Positions 32,650-43,502 of a stretch of DNA of 64,000 bases are shown piece by piece (position 1 is the stretch's first letter; every line of letters begins with the position of its first letter). The position numbers and the translations under genes are program-made. The notes under the pieces were generated by a model. It saw only the letters and a list, made by a program, of their open reading frames with translations, was not told the DNA's origin and searched no databases. The DNA lies in the NCBI GenBank assembly GCA_019009955.1, contig CM032231.1, positions 86,198,001 to 86,262,000 on the forward strand, read 5' to 3'. This DNA comes from Riptortus pedestris (lineage: Eukaryota > Arthropoda > Insecta > Hemiptera > Alydidae).

Positions 32650-32753
32650 TTATTATCAATATTACGAACTTGAACATTCGTTTTACATGAAACGCTTAAA
32701 TATAGACTTTAGTAACAATCAAACAGAAATTGTGACAGTTAGGACGGTAACAG

Positions 32754-32831
<78 letters not shown>

Positions 32832-33037
32832 TGCTCAAAAATGAATAGGGATATTGGTTATTTTTTCTTATCCTATTAATTTTAATTAAATCGATCTTAA
32901 TTAAATTTCTTTTTTATGGGGGAAAAAGGCAATAATTTCTAATAAATATTAATGATATTTATAATAAAAAAAATATGCTAGGCCCCATAAATACCACAAA
33001 ACAGCCAATATCCCTATTCATTTCTAAGCAGTTTATA

Positions 33038-33108
<71 letters not shown>

Positions 33109-33355
33109 AAACTCGCATACAACCTCTATAGAAGGTTTCCATAAATGGAAATCAACTAAAAGCTGTAGGAATGCAGCCAGACATAAAGAAAAATATTAGA
33201 AGTAACATGTTAAACTGTTTCAGCACCAGTATATCAGATCCTTTCACTTCTAATCATTTGTTTACAGAGTGGCTTATCTGATTCTCAATACCAGGCTATT
33301 ACCCATTCTTTCTTAACTAAAATAGCTAATTTTCCTTAGAGAAATCTGCTAAATA
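32650..33355 (+). mobile_element. Helentron-like element split by a mariner-type MITE
   Basis: The left part, ACGAACTTGAACATTCGTTT and AGTAACAATCAAACAGAAAT with GACGGTAACAGACAAATA, leads into a TA tract (32758-32830). A MITE (32831-33031) interrupts the tract, which resumes at 33035-33105. A decayed 3' end, AATAGCTAATTTTCCTTAGA with AAATCTGCTAA, lies at about 33322-33353. Confidence 0.7.
32831..33031 (+). mobile_element. Mariner-type MITE, copy 1
   Basis: The TIR CTGCTCAAAAATGAATAGGG (then ATATTGG) is inverted at the right end as CCAATATCCCTATTCATTTC (then TAAGCAG). It lies between TA dinucleotides, about 200 bp, AT-rich and without an ORF. This fits a non-autonomous Tc1/mariner element. A second copy is at 59731-59947 in the opposite orientation. 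Confidence 0.85.
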
Positions 33356-33589
33356 CTCTACTCCTACTTATCTCAAATTTAAAATATCTATAGCCCAAGG
33401 ATGGACTAAATTAGACAAAATTCTCAAACGCGGGAATGCCATCTCAAATTCTATTTTCTATTTTTTTTTTTTGGCACTTATTATCTTTGGCACTTGATGA
33501 GAGTTGCAATATTACTGATACAGCACAACTGCCATATATTTTTAGTGGTATTGACACCAAATCGAATATTACCTAAGAATTGTGTTCAC

Positions 33590-34737
33590 TGATTCAAATG
33601 CATGGGACTACAACCAGCAAAAATCTGTACGATGAAAATCTTTTTTGGAATGTTTGATGAAAGTCTTTTTTGGAATGTTTTTCAATTTATCGACAGTATA
33701 TGGAAGGATGGAGCACGAGCAATGTCAAGTATTGTGATAGAAGGATCTGGAAGGCTATTTCAAGACATTAAGGTCACAGGCAGGGATACATTCGTTAACT
33801 ACTGCATAATTACCAGGAAAATTTGTGTGGAAAAATATTGAGTTTGCCAAATGTCACAGTGCCAATAGTTGAACAAATCAGTTTTATAAAGTCGCGTGCG
33901 TTAAATCACCTTGAATTTATAGAATTCCTGAAAGATTTAGAAACTGAATATGGGGACATGGTTTTCAACGCGCCAAAGTACGTTGGCTTAGTAGAGGGGC
34001 AATGCTAAAAAGAGTATACAACTTAGAAAGCGAAATATAATTGTTCTTGGATATGAAGGGATATGCCTTTCTTCATTTTGGCAATAAAGAAAGGATGTGC
34101 GTTTTTTGGTTTCTTATTGACATGACTCAGAATCTCAATGATCTTAATGTGGAACTTCAAGGTAAAGGACAGTTTGTTTACAATTTGCATGATAAATTCA
34201 GGGCTTTGAAAGGAAATTAAAATTGTGGAAACAGCATTTTTTGCAGAGTAATGAGTCCCACTTCCCACATTTAGAAAAATAAAACGTTACTACTTCTTAA
34301 AAATACGCACAATATATAGACAGCGGTTTCCATGAAAATGTTTTCCTTGCCATTTAATAAGGATATGGATACTGTTCCCGAAGACTTTCAAATGGAAGTG
34401 ATTGGCATGCAGAATAATACCGATTTAAAAAATGTATTTTTCTCAGTAAACATCAAAACCTTTTATAAATCATATGTGAGCCCTGAGAAATTTCCTCTTT
34501 TGACGAAAAATGCAAAGCAAATGATGTTTCTGTTCGGGAGTAGGTGTGTTTACGAACAATTATTTTCGACCATGAAATTTATCAAAAATGACCACCTATC
34601 AAGACTGATTGATGTATCATTAAAAGCTGCATACTTGCAGTTATTTCATCAATTCTGGCTGATATTGATCAGCTTGTATCGAAAAAAAACAAAAAACAGT
34701 GCCAAATGTCTGATTAAAAATTTCAAGTAAATTCGTT
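33590..34737 (+). pseudogene. hAT transposase pseudogene, GTF2IRD2/ZBED type
   Basis: Read across several frames it contains IVEQISFIKSRALNHLEFIE with FLKDLETEYGDM, RWLSRG, KGYAFLHFGNKE, VFWFLIDMTQNLNDLNVELQ, GKGQFVYNLHDKFRALKGKL, LWKQHFLQSNESHFPHLEK, then CVYEQLFSTMKFIKNDHLSR. This is the order of the catalytic core and C-terminal dimerisation region of hAT transposases of the GTF2IRD2/ZBED5/FAM200 type. The BED finger is missing. At least five frameshifts or stops. A Helentron-like copy begins 26 bp after its end. Confidence 0.85.
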
Positions 34738-34762
34738 TTTCTGTTATTTTATTGGTTTTTTT

Positions 34763-34868
34763 TTAGCAGATTTCCCTTAAGGGAAATCAGCTATTTAGGT
34801 CGTACTCATGACGCGAGTTTTGAAAAATTTCCTCAAATGTCCATCGATCCTACCCAGGAGATGACGAA
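34763..34868 (-). mobile_element. Helentron-like 3'-end fragment
   Basis: TTAGCAGATTTCCCTTAAGG through CCCAGGAGATGACGAAAA. It stops where the next copy (34871-35515) begins in the opposite orientation, which appears to have inserted into it. Confidence 0.85.
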
Positions 34869-34870
34869 AA

Positions 34871-35327
34871 GTCCGTCACGCAGGGGCTGCGTAAACTAAG
34901 CAGATTTCCCACGTGAAGTTTTACAATAAAGAAATTTCAGAATAGAGAGCCAAACAGTTACGGGAACGGCCCGAACTAGCTCTTGACGGAAACTCACGAC
35001 TAGACCCGAAGTTAGCCGATCTCATCTCAGAAGCTGAAAACAGAAAAATGCAAATATCTCGGTTAATATTCAAGATAGAGAATAAATGTATATATTAATA
35101 TTTATAGAAAATTTAATTTTCAATAAGATTGGTTCTATACAACTTTTCGATCCGATGCATAATAACGGAGATATTTTGAATTTTTGAAAATCCCCCCTCT
35201 AAACCCCCCCCTCCCACTGGTCCGATTTCAGCCGTTAACGAACCTGATCTTCCTTTGTACATAAAACGATTAAATACCGAGTTTGGTGACGACTAAACAA
35301 AAATTGCGAACGCTAGAGTGTTAACAG

Positions 35328-35386
<59 letters not shown>

Positions 35387-35515
35387 TATAGTTTTGAACG
35401 GACCTCATTTTCGTCATCTCCTAGGTAGGATCGATGGACATTTGAGGAAATTTTTCGAAAATCGCGTCATGAGGACGACCTCAATAGCTGATTTCCCTTA
35501 AGGGAAATCTGCTAA
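34871..35515 (+). mobile_element. Helentron-like element, full length
   Basis: The 5' GTCCGTCACGCAGGGGCTGC and sub-terminal AGCAGATTTCCC, the TA core at 35334-35382, and the 3' palindrome GATTTCCCTTAAGGGAAATC followed by TGCTAA are all present and nearly unmutated. A good type copy for the family. Confidence 0.85.
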
Positions 35516-35558
35516 AATGAGGTCCGTTCAAAATTATATATATATATATATATATATA
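35516..35558 (-). mobile_element. Helentron-like scrap with TA tract
   Basis: ATGAGGTCCGTTCAAAATTA followed by (TA)n is the family sequence next to the microsatellite. A Helitron end begins in the TA tract at 35559. Confidence 0.6.
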
Positions 35559-35808
35559 CTAGCTAAGGTACCCGGCTTCGCCCGGGAATTCATTTGAGGC
35601 TGAATGATGATGGTATTTTTTTGGTAAGCCTTTAGTTTGCACAGTATTTTGACATTTCCCCGTCCCAGTGTTTAGGGTCTATACCCGTCGTTGCTGTGTG
35701 CTGAATGATGATAGTATTTTTTTTGGGCAAGGCTTCAATGTTTACAACTACACTTTCCCGTCTGGGCGCATTGTTTTCCCGTGAGGGTCAGGCGACTTAG
35801 AAATGAGA
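35559..35808 (-). mobile_element. Helitron 3' part
   Basis: CTAGCTAAGGTACCCGGCTTC with GCCCGGGAATTCATTTGAGG is, on the minus strand, the canonical Helitron 3' end: CCCGGGCGAAGCCGGG hairpin, short spacer, CTAG before T. The GAATGATGAT segment occurs twice (about 35606 and 35703), so the 3' region is partly duplicated. Cut off by the next Helentron at 35813. Confidence 0.85.
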
Positions 35809-35812
35809 AATT

Positions 35813-36433
35813 TTAGCAGATTTCCCTTAAGGGAAATCAGCTATTGAGGTCGTACTCATGATGCGAGTTTCGAAAAATTTCTTCAAATGTCCATCGATCC
35901 TACCCAGGAGATGACGAAAATGAGGTCCGTTCAAAATTATATATATATATATATTTGTCTGTTAACGCTCTAGCGGTCGCAAATTTTGTTTGATCGTTAC
36001 CAAACTCGGAATTTAATCGTTTTATGTAAAAAGGAAGATCAAGTTCGTTAATGGCTGAAATCGGACCAGTAGGAGGGGGGGTTTAGAGGGGGGGGATTTT
36101 TGAAAATAATAAATATTGTTCTATACATTTATTCTGTATCTTGAATATTAACCGAGATATTTGCATTTGTATTCTGCTTGTGGTCGCCAGTAGGCCATGT
36201 TCGGACTTTCCGCTGAGAGCTCTGGCGGCCGTTTCCATAACTATTCGTCCCTCGTGAATAGGTTTAGAGGTTAGGTTAACTGTTTTTTGGGGCTAGAAAC
36301 TACGGGGTTATTACGCCCTAAATAATGTTTTAGGGTTAGAGGGAACTACTACCGTTGTTATTAGGCAGATTTCTCTATTGTAGAACTTCACGTGGGAAAT
36401 CTGCTTAGTTTACGCAGCCCCTGCGTGACGGAC
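35813..36433 (-). mobile_element. Helentron-like element, full length
   Basis: Both termini and the sub-terminal repeats are intact. The TA core is short (35938-35955). The 5' third contains GCTCTGGCGGCCGTTTCC and GAGGTTAGGTTAACTG, a segment missing from shorter copies such as 34871-35515. Confidence 0.85.
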
Positions 36434-36439
36434 TTTTTT

Positions 36440-37340
36440 ACTTTTGAAGAATAAATAAAAATGTGTTCCTAATCTATCCCTTTCCACTTTTTAACTCACC
36501 TTTTTGAATACTTCAAACCATAATCATGGATAGCATTTATTACAATTAAATATATAATGAAACTTATTTCCTGTCAAAAACCAATCCGAGCACATATAGT
36601 TTAAGCATAGTTTTGACATTAGATTATATTCGTAATAGCGTTATAGTAGAGCTCAGTGGAAATCTCTTCCAGTAATGCCAGCATTTCACAGGAAATAAGT
36701 TAACTCAATTAACTGTTTAGGCTCCAGTCATCTTCCGCTCCAGCATGAGGGCTATCACCATGTTTTCCTTAAATTATTGACTCAAAGTATTATTTTAATT
36801 CTTTATCTACCTGATGAAATTAAATAATAGTATTACCCTAAAAATAATTTCATTTATATTCAAAGAGATAGGTGAGGGGAAGAGACAGTAGCCCTCCCAG
36901 CAAAATAAGTAATACTTTAAATCATATCAAGTTTAACCGGATATTGTATTTTTTCATAATGACGTTACCATTAACGTCTAATTGTTATGATGGTACATAT
37001 TTGTTTCAATAACATCAAAATATCGGAAATAAGATAGTATATTAGCAGAAACAAAGAGTTTGATTCCCTACAACTTCCGCTATCGCTCCTTGTGCCAATT
37101 CAGCATGACTTTATTTAAATAATACATTATACAAATTAAATAACGGAAATGCTCTTATAGTTTACATTTTTATTGGAAATATATAACAATGTTATTTTCT
37201 AGGAAAAATAAATAAATGAGAAGGAGGCAACGGAGATATATAACCTCACTAACCCGAATCATATTTAGAGTTTTCATAGATGACTATAACACAAAATCAT
37301 TTTTCATAATATGCATTCATTAAAAACGCTTAAATAAGCA
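36440..37340. other. Intergenic sequence, nothing recognised
   Basis: AT-rich single-copy-looking DNA without coding or repeat signals I can support. Confidence 0.45.
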
Positions 37341-37344
37341 CTAA

Positions 37345-38360
37345 TAAATTTAATGACTCCCGCTATAGTTTTAGCGTATATCCCGCATTTTACAAAAAAA
37401 AAGTGAATGCAACAAATATTACTCTAAATAACAAAATAAACAACTTTTGTTATTTGCATATTTATCGAAAAATAAATGCGAAACGAAATATCGCTATTTT
37501 TAATTTCAAGCCTCCCTTATAACCCCCACTCCTGTTTGAACCTATAAATTTTAATATAGCTTATAATTATGGATGAATTAATGCTAATTCACATTCCGAG
37601 TTTTGTTAAATTCAGTTCAACCGTTAGTGCCCAATAAAATTGTTGGCTCCCGCTAAAGTTTTAGCGTATATCTCGTTTATACTTTGTTATAAGAAAAAAG
37701 TGAATATCACAAAAGTTACTTCAAATAACAAAATAAACAACTTTTGTTATGTTCATATTTGCCGAAAAACGAATAGGAAACGAAATATCGCTATTTTTAA
37801 TTTCAGGCCTTCCTTACAACCCCCACTCCTGCCCGTCCCTAGAAGTGTTGGTACGGCTTATTATAATGAAGGCTTTATTGCTAATACACATACTGAGTTT
37901 TATTTAGTTCGGTTGAGTCTTTTGTGCCAAATAAACATCTTCACTTCCGCTATAGGTTTTAGCGTATATCTCGTTTATAATTCAGTATACAAAAAAAATG
38001 TATATAACAAAAGTTACTTTAAATAACAAATTGAACAACTTTTGTTGTGTTCATATTTGCCGAAAAACCAATAGGAAACGAAATATCGCTATTTTTAATT
38101 TCAGGCTTCCCTTATAACCCCCACTCCTGTTCGTCTCAGAGGATATTAATATAGCCTAAAGTCTAAGTTGGGTTAGTAGTAATATACATACCAAATTTCA
38201 TAAAATTCGGTTCTGCCGTTTATGCGTGAAAAGGTAACAAACAAACAGACACGAAAGAAACAAAATGCAGTTATGGTGTCTATGACATGGGAAACGAAAA
38301 GTTATCGTGAAATTTCGAGAAAAAATCAATGTGCAGACAGAGGATACAATTTTATATATA
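37345..38360 (-). mobile_element. Helitron with tandem internal units, 3' end missing
   Basis: Three and a half units with CCTTATAACCCCCACTCCTG at about 37515, 37811 and 38112, spaced about 296-300 bp. The 5' region (CAAACAGACACGAAAGAAAC, GTGCAGACAGAGGATACAAT) ends in TTATATATA near 38360. A Helentron copy follows immediately. Confidence 0.8.
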
Positions 38361-38365
38361 TTCAG

Positions 38366-38845
38366 ATATTTGTCTGTTAACGGTCTAGCGGTCGCAATTT
38401 TTGTTTTATCGTTACCAAACTTCATATTTAAGCGTTTTACGTAAAAAGAAAGATCAAGTTCGTTAATGGCTGAAATCGAACCAGTGGGAGGGGGGTTTAG
38501 AGGTGGGATTTTTGAAAATTCGAAATATCTCCATTATTATGCGTCGGATCGAAAAATTATATAGACTCAATCTTATTGCAAATTAAATTTACTACAAATA
38601 TTGTTCTTTACATTTATTCTGTATCTTGAATATTAACCGAGATATTTGCATTTGTATGCATGTGTGTGGTCGGGTATGTTCGGGACTCTCCGCCGAGAGC
38701 TAGTGCGGGCCGTTTCGGTAACTATTCGTCCCTCGTGAATAGGTTTAAAGATTCCTTACTACTACTGTTGTTATTAGGCGGATTTCTCTATTGTAAAAAT
38801 TCACGTGGGAAATTTGCTTAGTTTACGCAGCCCCTGCGTGACGGA
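38366..38845 (-). mobile_element. Helentron-like element lacking its 3' end
   Basis: Starts inside the core (TTTGTCTGTTAACGG, TAGCGGTCGCAATTTTTG) and runs to the intact 5' end CAGCCCCTGCGTGACGGAC. The missing 3' quarter coincides with the Helitron 5' boundary in the TA tract. Confidence 0.8.
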
Positions 38846-38984
38846 CCTTTTTTCTTTCCTGTGAGAAGTTGGCACACCTGATTGTTTAGGTTTCCGGTGC
38901 TTCCCGTCGGGAGGTTTCTTATTATCGTTTGTATTTGTTTGTAGTCACTTGATGTTGACGGTGCTATTGTGTTACCAGTCGGTA

Positions 38985-39050
38985 GAATTATCTATTGTTA
39001 AACTTCACGAGGGAAATCTGTTTAGCTTACGTAGCCCCTGCGTGATGGAC
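38985..39050 (-). mobile_element. Helentron-like 5'-end fragment
   Basis: TCTATTGTTAAACTTCACGA through GTAGCCCCTGCGTGATGGAC, a second solo 5' terminus 140 bp after the previous one. Confidence 0.75.
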
Positions 39051-39052
39051 TT

Positions 39053-39232
39053 TTTTTTTATTTTGCATTAAAATTTGTATGTGAAATCTTTACTTTTTTG
39101 TATTTTTCTATTCTAATGTTTATTATAAATAAAATTTTGTAAATTATTTGTATGTTTTACTTTATGTACGACCCGCCAAAAAATTTTAAAATTTAAATTG
39201 GCCCGTTGTTTAAAAAGGTTGCTCACCCCTGC
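39053..39232 (+). mobile_element. hAT element 3'-end remnant
   Basis: ATTGGCCCGTTGTTTAAAAA followed by GGTTGCTCACCCCTG is the typical terminal sequence of a hAT element, with TIR CAGGGGTGAGCAACC on the minus strand. No transposase is readable upstream, where two Helentron pieces lie. Confidence 0.6.
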
Positions 39233-39559
39233 TGTAGAGGTAACGCGGGATAACCTGCCGGAAGTGATGTAGGGGAACAGGAACAATATACGCCGCCGGG
39301 CAACATATGGAGGGTTCAGTGTTAAAGTGGACCAAGTCCAATTTTTGCCCATTTGTTACCGGCTATGGTATGATGAAGCTAAAAGCATATATGTATTTTC
39401 CATTGCAATAGTGAACCAAGTTCTTAGTTCATCAATTTGTCACTAGGGAGCGCAGTTCTCAGGTGCACAGAACTCATGTGATTTTCTTTCAAGTCCAGAC
39501 ATCATTGTTTTGGTTTCATAGTACCACTGCTTATGAACCTATTTGGTTACTTTAACAAT

Positions 39560-40236
39560 CTTTTTCATACATACATGTAAGTTATGTGATGAGTTGTATC
39601 AAAAAATTAAAATTGAACATGACGAAGCAGCAAAAAAGATTCTATTGGCAGAAAGGGAACTCCACCTCCGTAAGGCGGAACGAGCAAGGGAAGCCTTAAA
39701 AGAAGACAAAGATTCTGTTTCAAAAGATAAGTATGTCTGCACCTTTGATTTGCAAAAGGCATTGTCCTTCCCTAAACTTACCACTTCAACTGCATACTAC
39801 AAGAGGAATTTATATATTTATAATTTTTCTATCCACTGTTTTAATGACTAAACTGGATACATATATGTATGGGAAGAGACAGAAGGGGGGAGGGGATCAG
39901 AAGACCTTGCCTCTTGTATACGGGAACACATACATACGAATGCCATCAGTTTTAAACTTGTAATTTTCTACTCTGATTCATGCACAGGGCAGAATAGGAA
40001 CATTAAAATGGCCTTAACAATGCTGAAACTTGTACAAGAACCAAAATTGCAAGTTGAAACCATTGATTTCAAATTTTTGGTGTCTGGCCACTCTTTTAGC
40101 AGATTTCCCTTAAGGGAAATCAGCTATTGAGGTTGTACTCATGACGGAATTTTCGAAATTTTTCTTCAAATGTCCATCGATCCTACCTAGTAGATGACGA
40201 AAATGAGGTCCGTTCAAAACTGTATATATATATCTA

Positions 40237-40289
<53 letters not shown>

Positions 40290-41407
40290 CTGTTACCGCT
40301 CTAGCGGTCGCAATTTTTGTTTGATCGTTACCAAACTCGATATTTAGTCGTTTTATGTAAAAAGAAAGATCAAGTTCGTTAACGGCTGAAATCGGACCAC
40401 GGGGAGGGGGGGTTTAGAGGGGAGGATTTCCGAAAATTTGAAATATCTCCGTTACTATTCGTCGGATCGAAAAATTGTACAGAATCAATCTTATTGCAAA
40501 TTAAATTTACTATAAATATTGTTCTATACATTTATTCTGTATCTTGAATATTAACCGAGATATTTGCATTTGTATTCTGCGTGTGGTACCAGTAGGCTAT
40601 GTTCGGACTTTCCGCCGAGAGCTCTGGCGGCATTTTCCATAACTATCCGTCCCTCGTGAATAGGTTTAGAGGTTAGGTTAACAGTGTTTCGGGGCTAGAA
40701 ACTACTGGGTTATTACGCCCTAAATAATGTTTTAGGTTTAGAGGTTTCTTTCTATTACAGTTGTTATTAGGCAGATTTCTCTATTGTAAAACTTCACGTG
40801 GGAAATCTGCTTAGTTTACGCAGCCCCTGCGTGACGGACTTTTTTACCTAATGATACGGATTTCGGTGTCATTGAAAGGGAGAGTAGGAAGCACCAGTTT
40901 ATTTATGGGCCAAACGTATGGTATGAAATAATCGAGTCAGCAAAAAAGAAAGAACGAAAATTTAAAGTGGAACGTATGAACAGAACTGAATTTCTAAGTA
41001 CCTTCACACTGGAAAAGTCAATCACTAATCGAAAAAAGGAAAATGAAAATAACAAATTAAACTGGATGAAAATGTGCTGGCTGAGATTTCAAAGAGATTC
41101 ACCCTGGGAAATAAAATTCAAAGAAAATCTTAATGACATTTCTCAGTTTAGAACAATTGACTTGGAGAAGAAGAAAGAAGTCGGAAGACCTTTACTTTCC
41201 TTGGCATCTGTTTCACAGCCTCTCCTTTACCAAACACGCAGACCCATGACTGATGCAAAGAAAAAGGATATGCTATCACTGCTGCCATACATTCCACCAG
41301 TTTTCCATGAATACTACAGAAACTTGCCAGGGCCGCTCATAACCCGGTCTGTGGCTTCCGTTGAGGTATCTACAGATGGGGATACCGATGAGATTGAATA
41401 TCCTTAA
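39560..41407 (+). pseudogene. Candidate transposase of the 39.3-41.7 kb element, interrupted
   Basis: Coding parts are 39560-40094 and 40846-41407. Motifs in order: CDELYQKIKIEHDEAAKKIL, HLRKAERAREALKED, FDLQKALSFPKL, STAYYKRNLYIYNF, then an in-frame TAA at about 39849, FYSDSCTGQNRNIKMALTML, FKFLVSGHSF | PNDTDFGVIERESRKHQF, RWLRFQRDSPW and MLSLLPYIPPVFHEYYRNLP, ending at TAA 41405. I know this protein as a very widely copied uncharacterised family in arthropod genomes. Asp in FDLQKAL and in YSDSCxGQN resemble the first two acidic residues of a DDE nuclease; this is inference. The N-terminus is missing or eroded. Confidence 0.75.
40096..40839 (-). mobile_element. Helentron-like element, full length
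   Basis: TTAGCAGATTTCCCTTAAGG at the left, TA core at 40225-40284, CTGCGTGACGGAC at the right. It is inserted in a T run within the codons for GHSF-LPND of the host transposon ORF. Confidence 0.88.
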
Positions 41408-41831
41408 ACTAATGTAATTATGTCTCTTTCCATGGAATAAACATTTCTGAGTTTTTAATAAAGTGTTTTCATTTTTCATCAGATTTTTAAAAAAAAATCT
41501 TCAGAAGCAAAGTGAACCAAGTCCTGCACTTTATGATAAATGGCTGTCCACAAGTGTACAGATTAAACATAGTATAATATAAACACATGTAAGATCCTAG
41601 TAAAACTTGTATTAACAACATTGAGTTGTAAAAATAGGGTTTTTTGTATCTTATAATTAATTATTTGTTTTAAACTTAAAACCCACTTTTCTCAAAACTG
41701 ACTCTGATGGACTTGGTTCACTTTAACACTGAGCCCTACATATAAGGTTATGAAAATGGCAGTATAGATAGATATGTGGGATGTGTGGCAGTCCAAGTTG
41801 TGTTGTGCTTTAATTAGTGTTCTTGGTAGGG

Positions 41832-42495
41832 TAAAGGCACCAATTATTGACATGCGACCAATTATTGGCACTTCTAACTTCAATTAAATTAATAAGAGTT
41901 TAGAATCTCTGAGGATTTCAAACTTGACGCCTATTTAAAAGCAATATATACAATCTTTGATTACGGCGTACATCAAATCTGCAATGGATGGCACAATGCG
42001 CGGGAAAAGCGTAGTTGTTATTGTTTCCTCGCAGTCCCTGAAACCTTGACGATTTTGTTAAGGAAAGTAAGTTACAATTTTGCATATTTTATTAATCCTA
42101 TTATATTTATGAACCTCAATTCTATTTCATACATTCTTATGTTAATTATAGATTATATGGATACCATTTTTAAGTGTTTATTTAAGTTACAACCAAAGTT
42201 ATTAGTGGTGTCAATTATTGGAACTCCAATATAACCTGATTGCTCAATTATTGACACATGCTGTCAATAATTGGGTATTTCATAAAGTTTTTGTTTATAT
42301 GTTAATAGAGTTTATTATTCCATATGTAAGAGAATGGTGTTTTTACTTTTTTTAAATATCAAAAGGATCCAATTGTTGACATGGGGTGTCAATAATAGAT
42401 TTACAGAAGTGTCAATAATAGATTTACAGAAGTGTCAATAATTGGATTTGGGTAAACCAGTTATTGTCAACCTCAATTATCAATTATTGACACCC
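41832..42495. repeat. Cluster of CAATTATTGACA motifs, possible subterminal repeats
   Basis: At least nine copies in both orientations: about 41838, 41855, 42204, 42242, 42262, 42370, 42390, 42413, 42434 and 42484. Two neighbouring copies are within the direct repeat GTGTCAATAATAGATTTACA. The outermost copies are inverted with respect to each other. This is the pattern of a small DNA element with subterminal transposase-binding repeats; its boundaries are not certain. Confidence 0.55.
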
Positions 42496-42499
42496 CTCA

Positions 42500-42840
42500 T
42501 TTATTAAACAATTTTAAATATTGAGGGTATTTATCCTTATTAGTTAGTTAAATAGTCAAACCTAGTGGAATCAAACCCTAAGATAATCAGGATCAGTAGA
42601 TAAATGTTGAAGCTGCAGGACATCTTCAGCCAGTATCGCATAAAGAATCCGATAACATAGGGTTATCAAACCCCTTCAAAAGATCTCTTAATAGGCCTGA
42701 AGACCGTAAGAAAATTTGTAAAAAAAACGTAACAGAGAAGTTTTGCCAAGTGTAGTTGCTTCGACTGAGTACAAAAATTACCTGGAAAGGAAGATGGGAA
42801 AAAAATCTGCAGAAGGAGAAAAGAAAAAACCAAGAGCAAT
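42500..42840. other. Coding-like scrap, unrecognised
   Basis: At 42680-42840 the plus strand reads, with one frameshift, RPEDRKKICKKNVTEKFCQV then ERKMGKKSAEGEKKKPRAIL. Lys/Arg-rich like part of a transposon-encoded DNA-binding region. I cannot name it. Confidence 0.3.
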
Positions 42841-42842
42841 AC

Positions 42843-43492
42843 TACAAAAGTTACTCTAAATAACAAAATAAACAACTTTTGTTATGTTCATATTTGCCGC
42901 AAAACCAATAGGAAACGAAATATCGCTATTTTTAATTTCTGGCTTCCTTTATAACCCCCACTCCTGCCCGTCCCTAGAAATGTTGGTATGGCTTGTTATA
43001 ATGAAAGCGTTAGTGCTAATACATATACCGAGTTTTATTTATTTCGGTTGGGTCTTTTGTCCCAAAAAAAATTGTTCACTTCCGCTATAGGATTTAGAGT
43101 ATATCTCATTTATAATTCGGTATACGAAAAAAGTGTATATAACAAAAATTACTCTAAATAACAAAATAAACAACTTTTGTTATGTTCATATTTGCCGAAA
43201 AACCAATAGGAAACGAAATATCGCTATTTTTAATTTCTGGCTTCCATTATAACCCCCACTCCTGTTCGTCTCAGAGGATATTAATATAGCCTAAAGTCTA
43301 AGTTGGGTTAGTAGTAATATACATATCAAGTTTCATTAAATTCGGTTCAGCCGTTTATGCGTGAAAAGGTAACAAACAAACAGACACCAAAGAAATAAAA
43401 TGCAGTTATGGTGTCTATGACATGTGAAACGAAAAGTTATCGTGAAATTTTGCGAAAAAAATTAATGTACCGACAGAGGTTACAATTATATA
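42843..43492 (-). mobile_element. Helitron, 3'-truncated, head-to-head with the next copy
   Basis: Two internal units (ATAACCCCCACTCCTG at about 42951 and 43251) and an intact 5' region ending GACAGAGGTTACAATTATAT near 43492. The 3' end is missing; the left edge follows the Lys-rich scrap. Confidence 0.85.
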
Positions 43493-43502
43493 TATATATA
43501 TA

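Larger units (their letters stand above)
39311..41737 (+). mobile_element. TIR DNA transposon carrying an uncharacterised arthropod ORF family
   Basis: The left end AGGGTTCAGTGTTAAAGTGG (39311-39340, continuing ACCAAGTCCA) is mirrored at 41708-41737, with two differences in 30 bp. Flanks ACATATGG and ACATATAA agree at six of eight positions, suggesting an 8-bp target duplication. Subterminal GTGAACCAAGT copies lie at about 39412 and 41512. It encloses one long coding frame broken by a stop and by a 744-bp Helentron-like insertion (40096-40839). Without that insertion the element is about 1.7 kb. The superfamily is not clear to me. Confidence 0.75.

Noticed and set aside
36260..36280. GGTTAGGTTAAC considered as telomeric (TTAGG)n
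   Set aside because: Only two imperfect units, and the sequence is a fixed part of the Helentron 5' region in several copies.
37640..38026. Recurring ORFs containing VHICRKTNRKR and FRPPLQPPLLPVPR (also 42884, 43912, 48660, 52860 and 60445)
   Set aside because: The same peptide recurs because the ~290-bp Helitron unit is repeated. No start, domain or conservation beyond the DNA repeat.
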